From positions 186,001 to 250,000 of the forward strand of contig QUBU01000002.1 of NCBI GenBank assembly GCA_014337915.1: 64,000 bases of DNA, given 5' to 3'. This stretch comes from Gammaproteobacteria bacterium (lineage in GTDB: Bacteria; Pseudomonadota; Gammaproteobacteria; Steroidobacterales; GCA-2729495). Below, one piece after another: positions 8,649 through 17,842 of the stretch. Position numbers and translations under genes: made by a program. The notes below the pieces were generated by a model. It saw nothing but the letters and a program-made list of their open reading frames with translations. It did not search any database and was not told the origin of the DNA. How positions within the stretch are numbered: the first letter of the stretch is position 1; each line of letters opens with the position of its first letter.

Positions 8649-9763
8649 TATTTCGCCTGTTTCGCTTCCCACATCGCCGTGAGTTCCTGCCACTGCGCTT
8701 GCGGCAGCTCCAGCCGGCCGCGCGCCAGGCCCTTCTGCTTCAACGCCTGCGACCTTTCACCTGGGTAGAGGATTCCGTCCACACCCTCCTTGCGTGGCGA
8801 CGCGCGCAGCCGGTCGATGAACTCATCCGCCCGCGCTCGCATTGCCGCCGGCTCGCCGAAGGCGGCGAGGTCGAGCGCCAGGAACACGGTGCCGGTGGTC
8901 TGTGGCCGCGGCGCCTGCGGCCCGAGGTTCCAGGGGAAATCGCCGTCGGTGAGCAGCGACGTCAGCAGCCCGACGACGAATATCAGCGCGTAACCCTTGT
9001 GGCCGGCGCCGATCGGCAGCAGGCTGCCCTGCGCCACGAGCTTGCCCTTCTGCAGCCAGTCTGGATCCAGGAAGGCGCGCGGGTCGGTGGTGGGCTGGCC
9101 AGCGGCGTCCTGCAGGAAACCATCCGGCACCGGCTGGCCCTCGGCCGCGGCGCGCTGCACGCCCTTGGCCGAGGTCTGTGTCAGCGACATGTCGACGATG
9201 ATGGGCGCATGGCGCCCGGCAGGGATGCCCCAGCCCATGGGCGCGTTGCCCAGCAGCGGCTCGATGCCACCATGCGGTGCGACGATCGGCAGGCTCTGCA
9301 TCAGCGCCATGCCGACCATGCCTGCCTGCACCGCCTGTTCCATGTAGGGGGTGAGGATCTCGCCGGCTGCTCGTGCGCTCGCCCAGCCCAGGCCGTGCGT
9401 GCGCGCCCTGGCGATGGCGAGCACCATCGCCTCGCGGCACACGAGTTTGCCGCTCGCCCGCGGTCCACCATCCACCACCGCGGTGGCGCCGTACTCGCGC
9501 AGCACCCTCACCGGCGCGGCCAGGTCTACCGCGCCAGCCTGCGCGGCGCGGATCTGCTGGCACAGCATGCCTACGCCGCGCTCGTGATCGCCCTGCAGCG
9601 CCTTGGCGAGGTGTACGTCGGTGATGAACTGCGCATCCGAGCGGCTGGCACCGGCGGCGACCAGCAGTTCGGTCGCCATGTCGCGAGCCTGCGCCAGTGG
9701 CACCTCGGTTCGTTCTCCAGGCGTATCCCACCACTGGCCGCCAGTTCGGTTGGTGATGCTCAT
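8648..9763 (-). CDS. Ldh_2-family NAD(P)-dependent malate/L-lactate-type dehydrogenase
   Basis: A 371-residue cytoplasmic oxidoreductase of the malate/L-sulfolactate/ureidoglycolate dehydrogenase family, a fold distinct from classical LDH. Recognisable blocks are DVHLAKALQGDHERGVGML near residue 50 (usually D..G..SHG), GWASARAAGEI, PLLGNAPMGWGIPA, VDMSLTQTSAKG and GHKGYALIFVVGLLTSLLTDG with PGERS near the end. The motif usually reads SHGV...R; here the His-Glu-Arg is in a variant context. The substrate is not predictable. ATG 9763 is chosen because the upstream extension translates repeat R9. The gene end touches repeat R7. Confidence 0.85.
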   Translation of the reverse strand: MSITNRTGGQWWDTPGERTEVPLAQARDMATELLVAAGASRSDAQFITDVHLAKALQGDHERGVGMLCQQIRAAQAGAVDLAAPVRVLREYGATAVVDGGPRASGKLVCREAMVLAIARARTHGLGWASARAAGEILTPYMEQAVQAGMVGMALMQSLPIVAPHGGIEPLLGNAPMGWGIPAGRHAPIIVDMSLTQTSAKGVQRAAAEGQPVPDGFLQDAAGQPTTDPRAFLDPDWLQKGKLVAQGSLLPIGAGHKGYALIFVVGLLTSLLTDGDFPWNLGPQAPRPQTTGTVFLALDLAAFGEPAAMRARADEFIDRLRASPRKEGVDGILYPGERSQALKQKGLARGRLELPQAQWQELTAMWEAKQAK

Positions 9764-9800
9764 GCCGGCATTCTGGGTGTGGGTCTGGCGCCGGGCAAGT

Positions 9801-9925
9801 GAGAAATGGTGCCGAGAAATGGTGCCGGATTTATTTTTCGCCCGCAGAAATGGCGAAAAATAAATCCGGCACCATTTCTCCGGCACCATTTCTCGGCGCC
9901 ATTTCTCCGACCATTTCTCCACCTC
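9801..9925. repeat. Hairpin repeat R9 cluster (29-bp perfect arms)
   Basis: Arms 9814-9842 and 9852-9880 are perfectly complementary. The core is GAGAAATGGTGCCGGATTTA, as in R1 but with AAATGG for AAAAGG. Extra units GAGAAATGGTGCC (9801-9813) and three decaying copies of CCATTTCTC (up to ~9920) flank it. This makes it the most complex copy in the window. Confidence 0.92.
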
Positions 9926-10027
9926 GAACTGCATCGGCGCCTGACTTGGGCAGGGCAATATGTCAATATCGTTACCGAATTGCCGGAAAGCGGTTCATGC
10001 AGACCCTGGCCTCGGAGACCGACAACG

Positions 10028-10552
10028 ATGTTGCAGTTCCTGACGGCTGTCGTATCCCCATACTACCTGTACATCAAGTTCGCACACGTGACGGCAGCGC
10101 TCGGGTGGATCTGGAGCGCAGCGACGGCCTACGCCTACTACCTGCTGCCGGTCATGAAGGCCTGGCGCCGGAACCCACAGGATCCCGAGATCATTCCGGT
10201 ACGCAACTGGGCGGTCGAGCGCTTCGAGGAGGCCGTGATTTACGAGCACGTCTTCTTCCCGATCGTGCTGGTGACCGGCCCGCTGATGTACCTCGCGGCA
10301 GGCTTCCGGCCTGGCGTGGCCTGGATGGATCTCAAGCTCCTCATCGTCATCGGCCTGTTCATACCGATCGAGGTCATGGACTACTACATGTCCCATTTCG
10401 GCGGCAACAAGCGCCGCATTCGTGCTTCAGGTGACATGCAGCGCTACGAACGCATGGTGCACCGGCACTGGTGGTTCATGCTGGTGACGACGCCGGCCGT
10501 CATGGTCTACGGCCTGCTCATCGTGCTGCTGGCGATCGCCAAGCCAATTTAG
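10028..10552 (+). CDS. DUF2269-like four-helix membrane protein, copy 1
   Basis: A 174-residue inner-membrane protein with about four helices. Conserved blocks shared with the gene at 16969 are KAWRRNP.D.EII, NW..ERF, FEH or YEHV, GPLMY, IPIE..DY and SHF.GNKRR. Histidines sit at helix edges (KFAHVTA, YEHVFFP, SHFGG, HRHWWF), as in membrane proteins that bind haem b or copper, but ligands are not proven. The longer upstream frame is a translation of R9; ATG 10028 aligns with the paralogue start. It forms a two-gene unit with the next gene: the AGGAGG at 10551-10556 overlaps this stop codon. Function unknown. Confidence 0.75.
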   Translation: MLQFLTAVVSPYYLYIKFAHVTAALGWIWSAATAYAYYLLPVMKAWRRNPQDPEIIPVRNWAVERFEEAVIYEHVFFPIVLVTGPLMYLAAGFRPGVAWMDLKLLIVIGLFIPIEVMDYYMSHFGGNKRRIRASGDMQRYERMVHRHWWFMLVTTPAVMVYGLLIVLLAIAKPI

Positions 10553-10564
10553 GAGGAACGAGGC

Positions 10565-10852
10565 ATGGAATTCAGCGGCAGCCCGGCAAAATACCGGCGT
10601 TTCGCGATCATCTCGTCGATCACCCTCAATGGCTACCTGTATGCCGGCCTGGCGGCCCTGCAGTACTGGGCCAATGGAAGCACCTGGCTCTTCGGCTGGA
10701 AGCCGGTGCTGGTCACGGTGGTGTTCACGGCGCTGTTCGCCTATCTGAGTTACCGCTGGATGATGCGGCTCGACGCGCGTTACGGGACCGGCCGCGGCTG
10801 GACACTCGAAAGCCGTCGCCTGAAGCTGCCGGAGCGCGCGCTGCGACGCTAG
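10565..10852 (+). CDS. Small membrane protein, module partner, copy 1
   Basis: 95 residues with two predicted helices. It shares with the gene at 17524 the N-terminus MEFSG.PA.YRR.AI, the central W..GWKPVLVT and the C-terminal YRWMMRLDA.YG.G.GW.LES. Its ATG is 12 bases after the preceding stop, with AGGAGG as ribosome binding site, so the pair is co-translated. It is always next to the four-helix protein here, which suggests the two form a complex. I do not recognise a named family. Confidence 0.7.
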   Translation: MEFSGSPAKYRRFAIISSITLNGYLYAGLAALQYWANGSTWLFGWKPVLVTVVFTALFAYLSYRWMMRLDARYGTGRGWTLESRRLKLPERALRR

Positions 10853-10881
10853 CCAGGCAGGAGAGGCTGCAGCTGGCGCGG

Positions 10882-12447
10882 CTAAACCACCTGCCGCGAC
10901 CGGCCTGCCCAGAACGGCGCCCGCAGTTCCCGCTTCAGGATCTTTCCGGAGGCATTGCGCGGAATCTCGGCGGCGAAGTCCACCGAGCGCGGAATCTTGT
11001 ATCCAGCCAGATGCTGGCGCGCATGCGCGATCACGGCCTCCGCGCTCGGCGTGGAGCCGGGCGCGGGCACCACGACCGCGTGCACGCTCTCGCCCCATTC
11101 GTCGTTGGGAATGCCGAATACGGCCACATCGTGGATGTCCGGGTGGCTCTCCAGCGCAGCCTCGACCTCCGCCGGGTAGATCTTCATGCCGCCCGAGACG
11201 ATCATGTCTGACTTGCGGTCACAGATGTAGAAGTACCCTTCCTCGTCGAAGTACGCCACATCACCGACAGTCAGGTAGGCGCCGCGGCGGTTGCTGTCGT
11301 ACTTGTCCTGGGCATTGTGGTAGGTGGAGAAAGCGCTCTTCGAGCGTACCGCCAGTTCGCCGGGCACGTTGGGCTGGGTGATGCGGTTACCGGCGTCATC
11401 GAACAGCGCGATTTCCACGCCCGGCAGCGGCCTGCCGCAGGAGCCGGGCTTGCGCCGCTGGTCCTTCGGCTCGAGGAGCGTGTTCACGCCCAGTTCGGTC
11501 GAGCCATAGAGCTCCCACAAGGAGTCCTCCGGGAAGTCGGCGAGGTACTGCAGCTTGAGAGCGAACGACCAGGGGGCGGCATTGGCGACCATGATCCGCA
11601 GCCCGGAACGATCGTAGCGTGCCTTCACCACGGCCGGCAGGTTGCAGAGCATGCGGATGGGGGTGGGTGCCGAGAACGTGCAGGTCACCCCGTACCGGAC
11701 CAGCAGCCTGAGCCAGTCTTCCGGATCGAACTTGCGCTGCAGGACGACGGTATTGCCGAGGGACGTAGCGATGCCCAGGAAGGCGCCCTGCGCCGCGTGG
11801 TACAGCGGGCCGGTGCTGAGATAGACGTCGTCCGGGCGGTAGCCGATCATCCCCACCATGGTCTGCTGCAGGCCGGGATCGCCGAAACCGGTCCGCAGTG
11901 CGCCCTTGGGCCGGCCGGTGGTCCCGGAGGTGTAGGTCATGGTGCCGGCGGCTTCGGGCATGTCGACGACGGGTTCGGCCGCGCTCGCGGCGGCCAGCAG
12001 CTCCTCGACCTGGACCTGCCCCTGGAGGGGAGGGCCATCGAACACCAGTACCTGCCGGACCGCCGGGAGGCTGTCGCGGATGCCGGCAAAGCTGGCGGCG
12101 TACTCGGCGTCGATGTAGACCACGGCAGCGCCGCAGTCGTTGGTCATGTAGGCCATCTCCACCGGCACCAGGCGGTAGTTGAGCGGCACGGCAATGGCGC
12201 CGATCTTGCGTGCGGCGTGGATCATGCGCACCGCGGCGAGGGAGTTCTGGCCGCACCAGACCACCTTGTCGCGCGGCCGCACGCCGAGCCCGAGCAGCAC
12301 GTTCGCCAGGCGGTTCGCCTGCTGGTTCAGCTCGCCGTAGTCCCAGCACTGGACCCCGCCGTCCCTGCGGTCATCGACGACCGCGAGCTTGCCGGGCTGG
12401 GCCCTGGCCTGCAGGGTCAGATAATCCGGTGGACGCACCCGAGACAT
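10882..12447 (-). CDS. AMP-dependent acyl-CoA synthetase/ligase, copy 1
   Basis: A 521-residue adenylate-forming enzyme that would activate a carboxylic acid to its acyl-CoA with ATP. Visible motifs are the P-loop TYTSGTTGRPKG at ~171-182, the A5 motif ELYGSTELG, the A7/A8 segment TVGDVAYFDEEGYFYICDR followed by KSDMIVSGGMKIYPAEVE, and the catalytic lysine in NASGKILKREL. Substrate class is not readable; medium- to long-chain, aromatic and steroid side-chain acids are all possible. The C-terminus LRAPFWAGR resembles that of the ligase at 15233 (LRAPFWASR), so the two are related. It converges with the membrane module at 10028-10852. Confidence 0.9.
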   Translation of the reverse strand: MSRVRPPDYLTLQARAQPGKLAVVDDRRDGGVQCWDYGELNQQANRLANVLLGLGVRPRDKVVWCGQNSLAAVRMIHAARKIGAIAVPLNYRLVPVEMAYMTNDCGAAVVYIDAEYAASFAGIRDSLPAVRQVLVFDGPPLQGQVQVEELLAAASAAEPVVDMPEAAGTMTYTSGTTGRPKGALRTGFGDPGLQQTMVGMIGYRPDDVYLSTGPLYHAAQGAFLGIATSLGNTVVLQRKFDPEDWLRLLVRYGVTCTFSAPTPIRMLCNLPAVVKARYDRSGLRIMVANAAPWSFALKLQYLADFPEDSLWELYGSTELGVNTLLEPKDQRRKPGSCGRPLPGVEIALFDDAGNRITQPNVPGELAVRSKSAFSTYHNAQDKYDSNRRGAYLTVGDVAYFDEEGYFYICDRKSDMIVSGGMKIYPAEVEAALESHPDIHDVAVFGIPNDEWGESVHAVVVPAPGSTPSAEAVIAHARQHLAGYKIPRSVDFAAEIPRNASGKILKRELRAPFWAGRSRQVV

Positions 12448-12547
12448 GGTGGCCCTCCTGTGCTCACCTCTGTGATCCAGTCTATCAGCCGGCGTTGTCG
12501 TCGATCCGGTGAGGTACAGCGCAACGGAATCCGGCTGCGGTAACCCG

Positions 12548-12581
12548 CGTGATCGCCGCCCATTGCTGGACGGCGATCACG
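12548..12581 (-). terminator. Stem-loop downstream of TonB receptor
   Basis: Arms CGTGATCGCCG (12548-12558) and CGGCGATCACG (12571-12581) around a 12-base loop, 36 bases after the receptor stop codon in the direction of transcription. There is no clear T-run, so it may be a weak or factor-assisted terminator. Confidence 0.45.
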
Positions 12582-12616
12582 GATTTCCTGGATGGCAGGC
12601 CGAAAGCCTGGCAGGG

Positions 12617-15088
12617 TTACTTGAACCGCCAGGTCCCCTGCAGCGTGACGTAGCGCGGAGTGGAGACCGAGGCGCCGTGGAACATGCCCACCTGGTAGGC
12701 ATGCTGCATCGTCAGCTGGTCAGTGATGTTGCGCCCGATCAGCATGACTTCCCAACGGTCATCGGCATCGGCCACTCCCGCCCGCAGGTCAACCTTGGTG
12801 AAGGCAGGCTGCACGTACAGCGGCGAGATATTGGCCACGAGGTAGTAGTCGTCCGAATAGGAAACCGCCCCGCCAAGCAGCAGGCGCGTGGTGGCGGTCA
12901 GGGGGCTGTTCCAGTCGGCCGTGAGTGCGGCTTCGATTTCCGGCGCACGCTCGAGCTTTTCGCCGGAAAGGTCTCCCTGGCCATCGACGCAGCCCGGGAC
13001 CGCCTTGACGCCATCGATGGTGACCACCTTGCAGAACGTATTCTTGTAATCGTTGTACTTGGCGTCCAGGTAGCCGCCATTGAACCCAAGTGTCAGGTAC
13101 TCGGTCGCCCGCCACTGGATTTCGGTCTCGATGCCCTTGGTCGTGGCCTCTGCCGCGTTGCGGGTGATGAAGCGCACGCCGTCGAACATGGAGGTCTGCA
13201 GGTTGTCGAATTTGGTGTGGAACAGCGCGATGTTCCAGGTCAATGCACCATCGAGGAAGTGCATCTTGGTGCCGAATTCCCAGCTTTCGGCCTTCTCCGG
13301 CTTGTAGTCGTAGATGCCGTTCCCCTGCTTGAGCGTGACGCCGGCAAGCAGCTGGGCATCCGTGATGGTCGGCATGCCGGCATACTCCATGGCCCAGGAG
13401 CTGACGCCCATCTGCGTGGTCCGGTTGACCTCGGCGATGACGTTCTCGCCGGTCTTGGCGTCGTTGGCAATGAAGCCGCCGCCCTTGAAGCCTTCCGTAT
13501 AGGACACATAGCCCATGACCTCATCGGTCAGGTCGTACTGGAAGCTGATCGAAGGCAGGGTGTAGGACTCATCCCGGTCACTGTAGAGGTTGAATTCGCG
13601 ATTGCTCGCGCCGGGTGGTATGTAAACAAAATCGCTGGGTAGCGGGATGAACTGGTTGCTCGCTCGATCATAGGTGCCATTGGTTAGCCAGGAATGCCCG
13701 TCCAGGCCGTCTTCGCCGAGGCGCAGGCCCAGCGTGAGTCGCGCGCGGTCCTCGAGGAAATGGAATGTGCCCGAAGCATAGGCCGAAATCGTGTCGCCAT
13801 CCCCGTGGTAATAACGGGCGCCGCTGGAATAGACGCGTGTATCCGGATCGGTGGGAGACCCGGGCGGCCCGGGGGTAAACGGCGGGAAAGCATACGGTGA
13901 CCACTGGAGGATCTTCGAGTGATCCTGCGAATAGTAGGCGCCGACGATGTAGTCGAAGACGCCACCGGTCGGTGAGGCCAGCCGGAGTTCCTGGCTGTAC
14001 TGCTCGTAGTTCTCGCCGATTTCCGTGTCGACGAACAGCATCGTGTAGGCGGTTGCCGTCACCCGGCGCAGGAATTCGAACGACGTCGCCCCGGTGATCG
14101 ACGTCAGCGTGAAGCCGCCGATGTCCCAGTCGACCTGCAGGGCGTAGTTCGAGCTGTCGGTATTGTCCCACTGGCCATCCGGGAAGATGGTCAGCACCGA
14201 AGTGTCGTGGTCAATTTTTTCGGGCCTGCTGAACGGCACCGGCAGGCCATAGCCGCCGAGGGCCAGCAGCTGGGCCGTGTAGCCATCGTAGTCACGCTGG
14301 GCCCATTCAGCCTTAAGGCGCACCCGCAGGTTGTCGCTCGGCGTCCACTCGAGGATGCCACGCACCAGGTCGGACTCGATGGCGTTCTCGTCCTTGCCGG
14401 TCGAGGTGTTCTTGATGAAGCCATCGAGGTCCTCGTGCTTGGCGGCAAGGCGAAACCCGAGTGTGTCGTTGATCGGTCCGGAGATATAGCCGCTGACGTT
14501 GTAGCCGCCTTCCGCCATTTCCACGCCGGCACTGGCCTCGGCCTGGAAATCACTGGTGGGCCCGGCGGAGATGGTACTGACCGCGCCGGCGATGGTGTTC
14601 TTGCCGAACAGGGCGCCCTGCGGTCCGCGCACCACCTCGATACGCTCGACGTCGAACAGGGGATTCTGGAAACAGCGTGGCCGGCCGCAGTAGACACCGT
14701 CCACGAAAATGCCGACGGCGCTGACGAAGGACAGCTGGCTGTTGCCCGAGCCGAGGCCACGCATGCGGATCTGGTAGCTGCCCAGCGTTTCCTGGATTAC
14801 GAGGTTCGGGATGTAGTCCTGTACATCCTCGAATCCCTTTATGCCGAGTTCCGCCACCGCTTCACCGCTGAGTACACCGACCGAGATCGGCACATCCTGC
14901 AGGGACTCCTCACGCTTGGTTGCGGTGACGATGACCTCCCCGATGGGGCTTGTGGTCTTCCTGGCCTGGCTGCCTGAGCCTCCCGGTTCCTGGCCGAGGG
15001 CAGCGCCTCCCGGTGCCATGGCCAGGGCCAGAATTGTGCTGACGGCGCCCAGCAGGCCGCCTCCCTGCTTGCAGAAATCCTCGAACAC
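12617..15088 (-). CDS. TonB-dependent outer-membrane receptor, copy 1
   Basis: An 823-residue outer-membrane transporter powered by TonB-ExbBD. After a signal-like segment (residues ~10-33) comes the sphingomonad-type start GEVIVTATKREESLQDVPIS, then the plug domain with MRGLGSGNSQ, VGIFVDGVY, the Cys pair CGRPRC, and RIEVVRGPQGALFGKNTIAG. The barrel ends YVTLQGTWRF-K, with aromatics near the C-terminus as usual. GTG 15088 is chosen because a purine-rich GGGGTGGGGA precedes it; the frame is open to 15199 but that stretch does not look coding. Its neighbours, acyl-CoA ligases, suggest a hydrophobic organic substrate rather than a siderophore. Confidence 0.9.
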   Translation of the reverse strand: MFEDFCKQGGGLLGAVSTILALAMAPGGAALGQEPGGSGSQARKTTSPIGEVIVTATKREESLQDVPISVGVLSGEAVAELGIKGFEDVQDYIPNLVIQETLGSYQIRMRGLGSGNSQLSFVSAVGIFVDGVYCGRPRCFQNPLFDVERIEVVRGPQGALFGKNTIAGAVSTISAGPTSDFQAEASAGVEMAEGGYNVSGYISGPINDTLGFRLAAKHEDLDGFIKNTSTGKDENAIESDLVRGILEWTPSDNLRVRLKAEWAQRDYDGYTAQLLALGGYGLPVPFSRPEKIDHDTSVLTIFPDGQWDNTDSSNYALQVDWDIGGFTLTSITGATSFEFLRRVTATAYTMLFVDTEIGENYEQYSQELRLASPTGGVFDYIVGAYYSQDHSKILQWSPYAFPPFTPGPPGSPTDPDTRVYSSGARYYHGDGDTISAYASGTFHFLEDRARLTLGLRLGEDGLDGHSWLTNGTYDRASNQFIPLPSDFVYIPPGASNREFNLYSDRDESYTLPSISFQYDLTDEVMGYVSYTEGFKGGGFIANDAKTGENVIAEVNRTTQMGVSSWAMEYAGMPTITDAQLLAGVTLKQGNGIYDYKPEKAESWEFGTKMHFLDGALTWNIALFHTKFDNLQTSMFDGVRFITRNAAEATTKGIETEIQWRATEYLTLGFNGGYLDAKYNDYKNTFCKVVTIDGVKAVPGCVDGQGDLSGEKLERAPEIEAALTADWNSPLTATTRLLLGGAVSYSDDYYLVANISPLYVQPAFTKVDLRAGVADADDRWEVMLIGRNITDQLTMQHAYQVGMFHGASVSTPRYVTLQGTWRFK

Positions 15089-15232
15089 TCCCCACCCCCT
15101 GGTCTGTGAACAATATCTTCTGTTGCCAGCGGCGGATGCCTCTCCCTGCACCTGCTGCCGGCTACCTGTGCCCCCCCGGGTACACTGAAGCATTGTCAAC
15201 GATGTTGTTCATATAGGGCTTTTGCCCGGCCG

Positions 15233-16801
15233 TCAAGTGTTGTCTTGCAGCTCCGCCCGGCTTGCCCAGAACGGAGCCCGCAGCTCGTTCTTGCGGATCT
15301 TGCCGAGGCTCGTCATCGGCAGCGGTTCGTTCCGGAAGCTGACGCTGCGTGGACATTTGAAGGCACCGATACGCTCGCGGCAGAATGCCATCAGGTCCTC
15401 GGCTCCCGCGCTGGCACCTGTGTGCAGGAGGACCACCGCATGGACTTCCTCGCCCCAGCGCTCGCTGGGAATGCCGATCACCGCACACTGTGCGACCGCG
15501 GGATGCTGGTAAAGCACGCCCTCGACTTCCGCGGCAAAGACGTTTTCCCCGCCGCTGATGATCATGTCCTTCACCCGATCGACGATCGTCAGGAAGCCAT
15601 CGGTGTCGAGGAACCCCGCATCGCCCGTGCGCAGCCAGCCGTCGGTGTAGAGCGCGGCCGTCTGTTCGCTGCGGTTCCAGTAGCCCGGCGTCAGCGCCAG
15701 CCCGCGCAGGCAGATCTCGCCGACCTCGCCCTGCGGCAATTCCCTGCCTTCGGCATCGAGGATGCGCAGGTCCATGCCCACGACCGGGCGCCCGGCGGTA
15801 CGGCGCTTGCGGCCGGCCTCACCGCCGACGGCGTGGAATTCGGGGAGCAGGCAGGTCGCCACGCCACCGCTCTCGGTCTGGCCGTAGATCTGGTAGAAAC
15901 GCGTGTGCGGCAGCCTGGCCAGCGCCAGTTCGAGTATCCGCGTGGGCATGGGTGCGCCACCATAGGTGATGCGTGTCAGGCTCGAGACGTCGGCTTGCGC
16001 GAAATGCGGGGACGTGATCAGCATCTCGAGCACCGTGGGAACCAGCGCCGTCTTGGTAATGCGGTGCCGGGCGATCAGCTCCAGTGTCGCTGCCGGGTCG
16101 AAGCGCGGCTGGATCACGAGGCCGGCCGCCATCATGACGGCTGCAATGGCATTCATTCCGGCCGCGATGTGGAACATCGGGATGGCAATCAGCAGCGTGT
16201 CGCTGGCGCCGACGCCGACCGTGTACGCCCATTGCAATGTGCCGACGACCACACCGCGGTGGGTGAGGATCACTCCCTTGGAACGCCCGGTGGTACCGCC
16301 GGTATAGAAGAGGATGGCGACATCGTCATCGCAGCGACCGGCGTCTGCCACCGGTGTGGCCTGGGCGAGCAGCTGCTCCAGGGATGACGTGCCCGGCGGC
16401 GGTGTGGTCCGCCCCAGGCAGACGCTGTGGCGCAGGGACGGCAGCCGCTCGCACGCTGCCTGCGCAACCGCCGCAAAATCTGCATCCACCAGCAGCACGC
16501 TGCTCTGCGAATCTTCCAGCTGTTCGATGACTTCCGCGGTGGACAGCCGGGTGTTGATCGGAACACCGATGGCGCCTGCCCAGGGAATCGCAAAGTAAAG
16601 GCACAGGTAGTCGATGCTGTTGTGGCCCAGCAGCGCGACGCGGTCACCCGGCTTCACCCCGAGGTCCCGGAGCGCGCCAGCCATCAGCGCGACCCGCTGC
16701 GCGATACCCTGCCAGTCTGCGCTGCCCGAGTGGTCGTGGACCCGAGCAGGTCCGGGCTGGCGCGCCGCACGCATGAGCTGATCAGACAGCGAATAGGGCA
16801 T
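15233..16801 (-). CDS. AMP-dependent acyl-CoA synthetase/ligase, copy 2
   Basis: A 522-residue adenylate-forming enzyme. Motifs are LFYTGGTTGRSKGVILTH (P-loop), QIYGQTESGG (A5), RTGDAGFLDTDGFLTIVDR followed by VKDMIISGGENVFAAEVE (A7/A8), and the C-terminal catalytic lysine in LGKIRKNELRAPFW. ATG 16801 (MPYSLSDQ) is the first start that gives a normal N-terminus. It is transcribed in the same direction as the TonB receptor, which begins 144 bases downstream, so ligase 2 and the receptor may be co-transcribed. It is divergent from the second membrane module at 16969. Confidence 0.9.
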   Translation of the reverse strand: MPYSLSDQLMRAARQPGPARVHDHSGSADWQGIAQRVALMAGALRDLGVKPGDRVALLGHNSIDYLCLYFAIPWAGAIGVPINTRLSTAEVIEQLEDSQSSVLLVDADFAAVAQAACERLPSLRHSVCLGRTTPPPGTSSLEQLLAQATPVADAGRCDDDVAILFYTGGTTGRSKGVILTHRGVVVGTLQWAYTVGVGASDTLLIAIPMFHIAAGMNAIAAVMMAAGLVIQPRFDPAATLELIARHRITKTALVPTVLEMLITSPHFAQADVSSLTRITYGGAPMPTRILELALARLPHTRFYQIYGQTESGGVATCLLPEFHAVGGEAGRKRRTAGRPVVGMDLRILDAEGRELPQGEVGEICLRGLALTPGYWNRSEQTAALYTDGWLRTGDAGFLDTDGFLTIVDRVKDMIISGGENVFAAEVEGVLYQHPAVAQCAVIGIPSERWGEEVHAVVLLHTGASAGAEDLMAFCRERIGAFKCPRSVSFRNEPLPMTSLGKIRKNELRAPFWASRAELQDNT

Positions 16802-16968
16802 CGTGCTTTTCCTCACCGAGCCACTGCAGGCAGGGGGCGATATTATCAAGTTGCTTGACAATTTGTGCGTGGCATTGCTAGAAGCTGTCCTGATCCGGTC
16901 CGCCATGCGGGCCGGTCCGGTGCCGTGCACCTGCCCGTGAACCGCGAATGCCACAGCCCAGTGTGATG

Positions 16969-17493
16969 ATGCTAGACCTGCTCAGACAGATCCTTGGCCC
17001 CTGGTACCTGCAGATCAAGTTCCTCCACGTGCTGTTCGTCGCGGTATGGATTGCCAGTACCGTGGTGGCCTACACCTACTACCTGGTGCCGGTTTTCAAG
17101 GCCTGGCGGCGTAACCCGCATGACCAGGAGATCATCGCGCTGCGCAACTGGACGATGGAGCGCTTCGACCAGGGCATCATCTTCGAGCATGTCGCGTTCC
17201 CGATCATCATCCTCACGGGACCGCTGATGTACGTGCTTGGCGGCTGGACCACAGCCACGAACTGGCTGCTACTCAAGATCATCCTCGTCTGCCTCGTGGC
17301 GATACCGATCGAAATCGTCGACTACCACCTTTCGCACTTCCGCGGCAACAAGCGCCGCCTGCGGGAGGCGGGCGACGCCGCCGGCTATGAACGGTCGATT
17401 CAGCAGCACTGGATGTTCTTCCTGATCACCAGCCCGCCAGTCATGGTGTTCGCGGTGCTGATCGTCTTCCTCGCCATCACCAAACCGTTCTGA
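16969..17493 (+). CDS. DUF2269-like four-helix membrane protein, copy 2
   Basis: A 174-residue paralogue of the gene at 10028, colinear along its whole length: KAWRRNPHDQEII, LRNW, FEHVAFPIIILTGPLMY, IPIEIVDYHLSHF, GNKRR, QQHW and a final AITKP. ATG 16969 gives exactly the same N-terminal length as copy 1; ATG 16948 and ATG 16966 are alternatives. It is divergent from acyl-CoA ligase 2 with a gap of 167 bases. Histidines at helix edges are conserved between the copies, which makes them candidate metal or haem ligands. Confidence 0.75.
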   Translation: MLDLLRQILGPWYLQIKFLHVLFVAVWIASTVVAYTYYLVPVFKAWRRNPHDQEIIALRNWTMERFDQGIIFEHVAFPIIILTGPLMYVLGGWTTATNWLLLKIILVCLVAIPIEIVDYHLSHFRGNKRRLREAGDAAGYERSIQQHWMFFLITSPPVMVFAVLIVFLAITKPF

Positions 17494-17523
17494 CCGGCGC
17501 TGCGGCACAAGGACATCCCGCCC

Positions 17524-17817
17524 ATGGAATTCAGTGGTAACCCGGCGCTCTATCGCAGGATCGCAATCGCGGTGACGCTCTACATCAACGGCGGCGCCTT
17601 CATCATCTTTGCACTGATCAAGTATCTGCTGCACGGTGATACCTGGGTGCTGGGCTGGAAGCCGGTGCTGGTTACCCTGCTGTTCTCGCTGTGGTTCGGG
17701 CGTGCCATGTACCGCTGGATGATGCGCCTGGATGCGCAGTACGGGCGCGGCAGCGGCTGGGTGCTGGAATCGGTGCGAGTGAAGCTGCCGGAACTGCGGC
17801 CGCGCCAGCCACGCTGA
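17524..17817 (+). CDS. Small membrane protein, module partner, copy 2
   Basis: A 97-residue paralogue of the gene at 10565: MEFSGNPALYRRIAIAVTL, WVLGWKPVLVTLLF, YRWMMRLDAQYGRGSGWVLE. Two predicted helices. It begins 30 bases after the four-helix protein, so the gene order of the module is preserved. Confidence 0.7.
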   Translation: MEFSGNPALYRRIAIAVTLYINGGAFIIFALIKYLLHGDTWVLGWKPVLVTLLFSLWFGRAMYRWMMRLDAQYGRGSGWVLESVRVKLPELRPRQPR

Positions 17818-17842
17818 TGCCGCTGGCCGGCGTCGGCCCGAA

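Noticed and set aside
2066-9925. CRISPR array
   Set aside because: The repeats are palindromic, of different length, widely spaced and separated by genes; there are no regular spacers and no cas genes.
9806-10027. N-terminal extension of the four-helix gene through hairpin R9
   Set aside because: It translates only the repeat (reads like MVPRNGAGFIFRP), and ATG 10028 aligns exactly with the paralogue at 16969.
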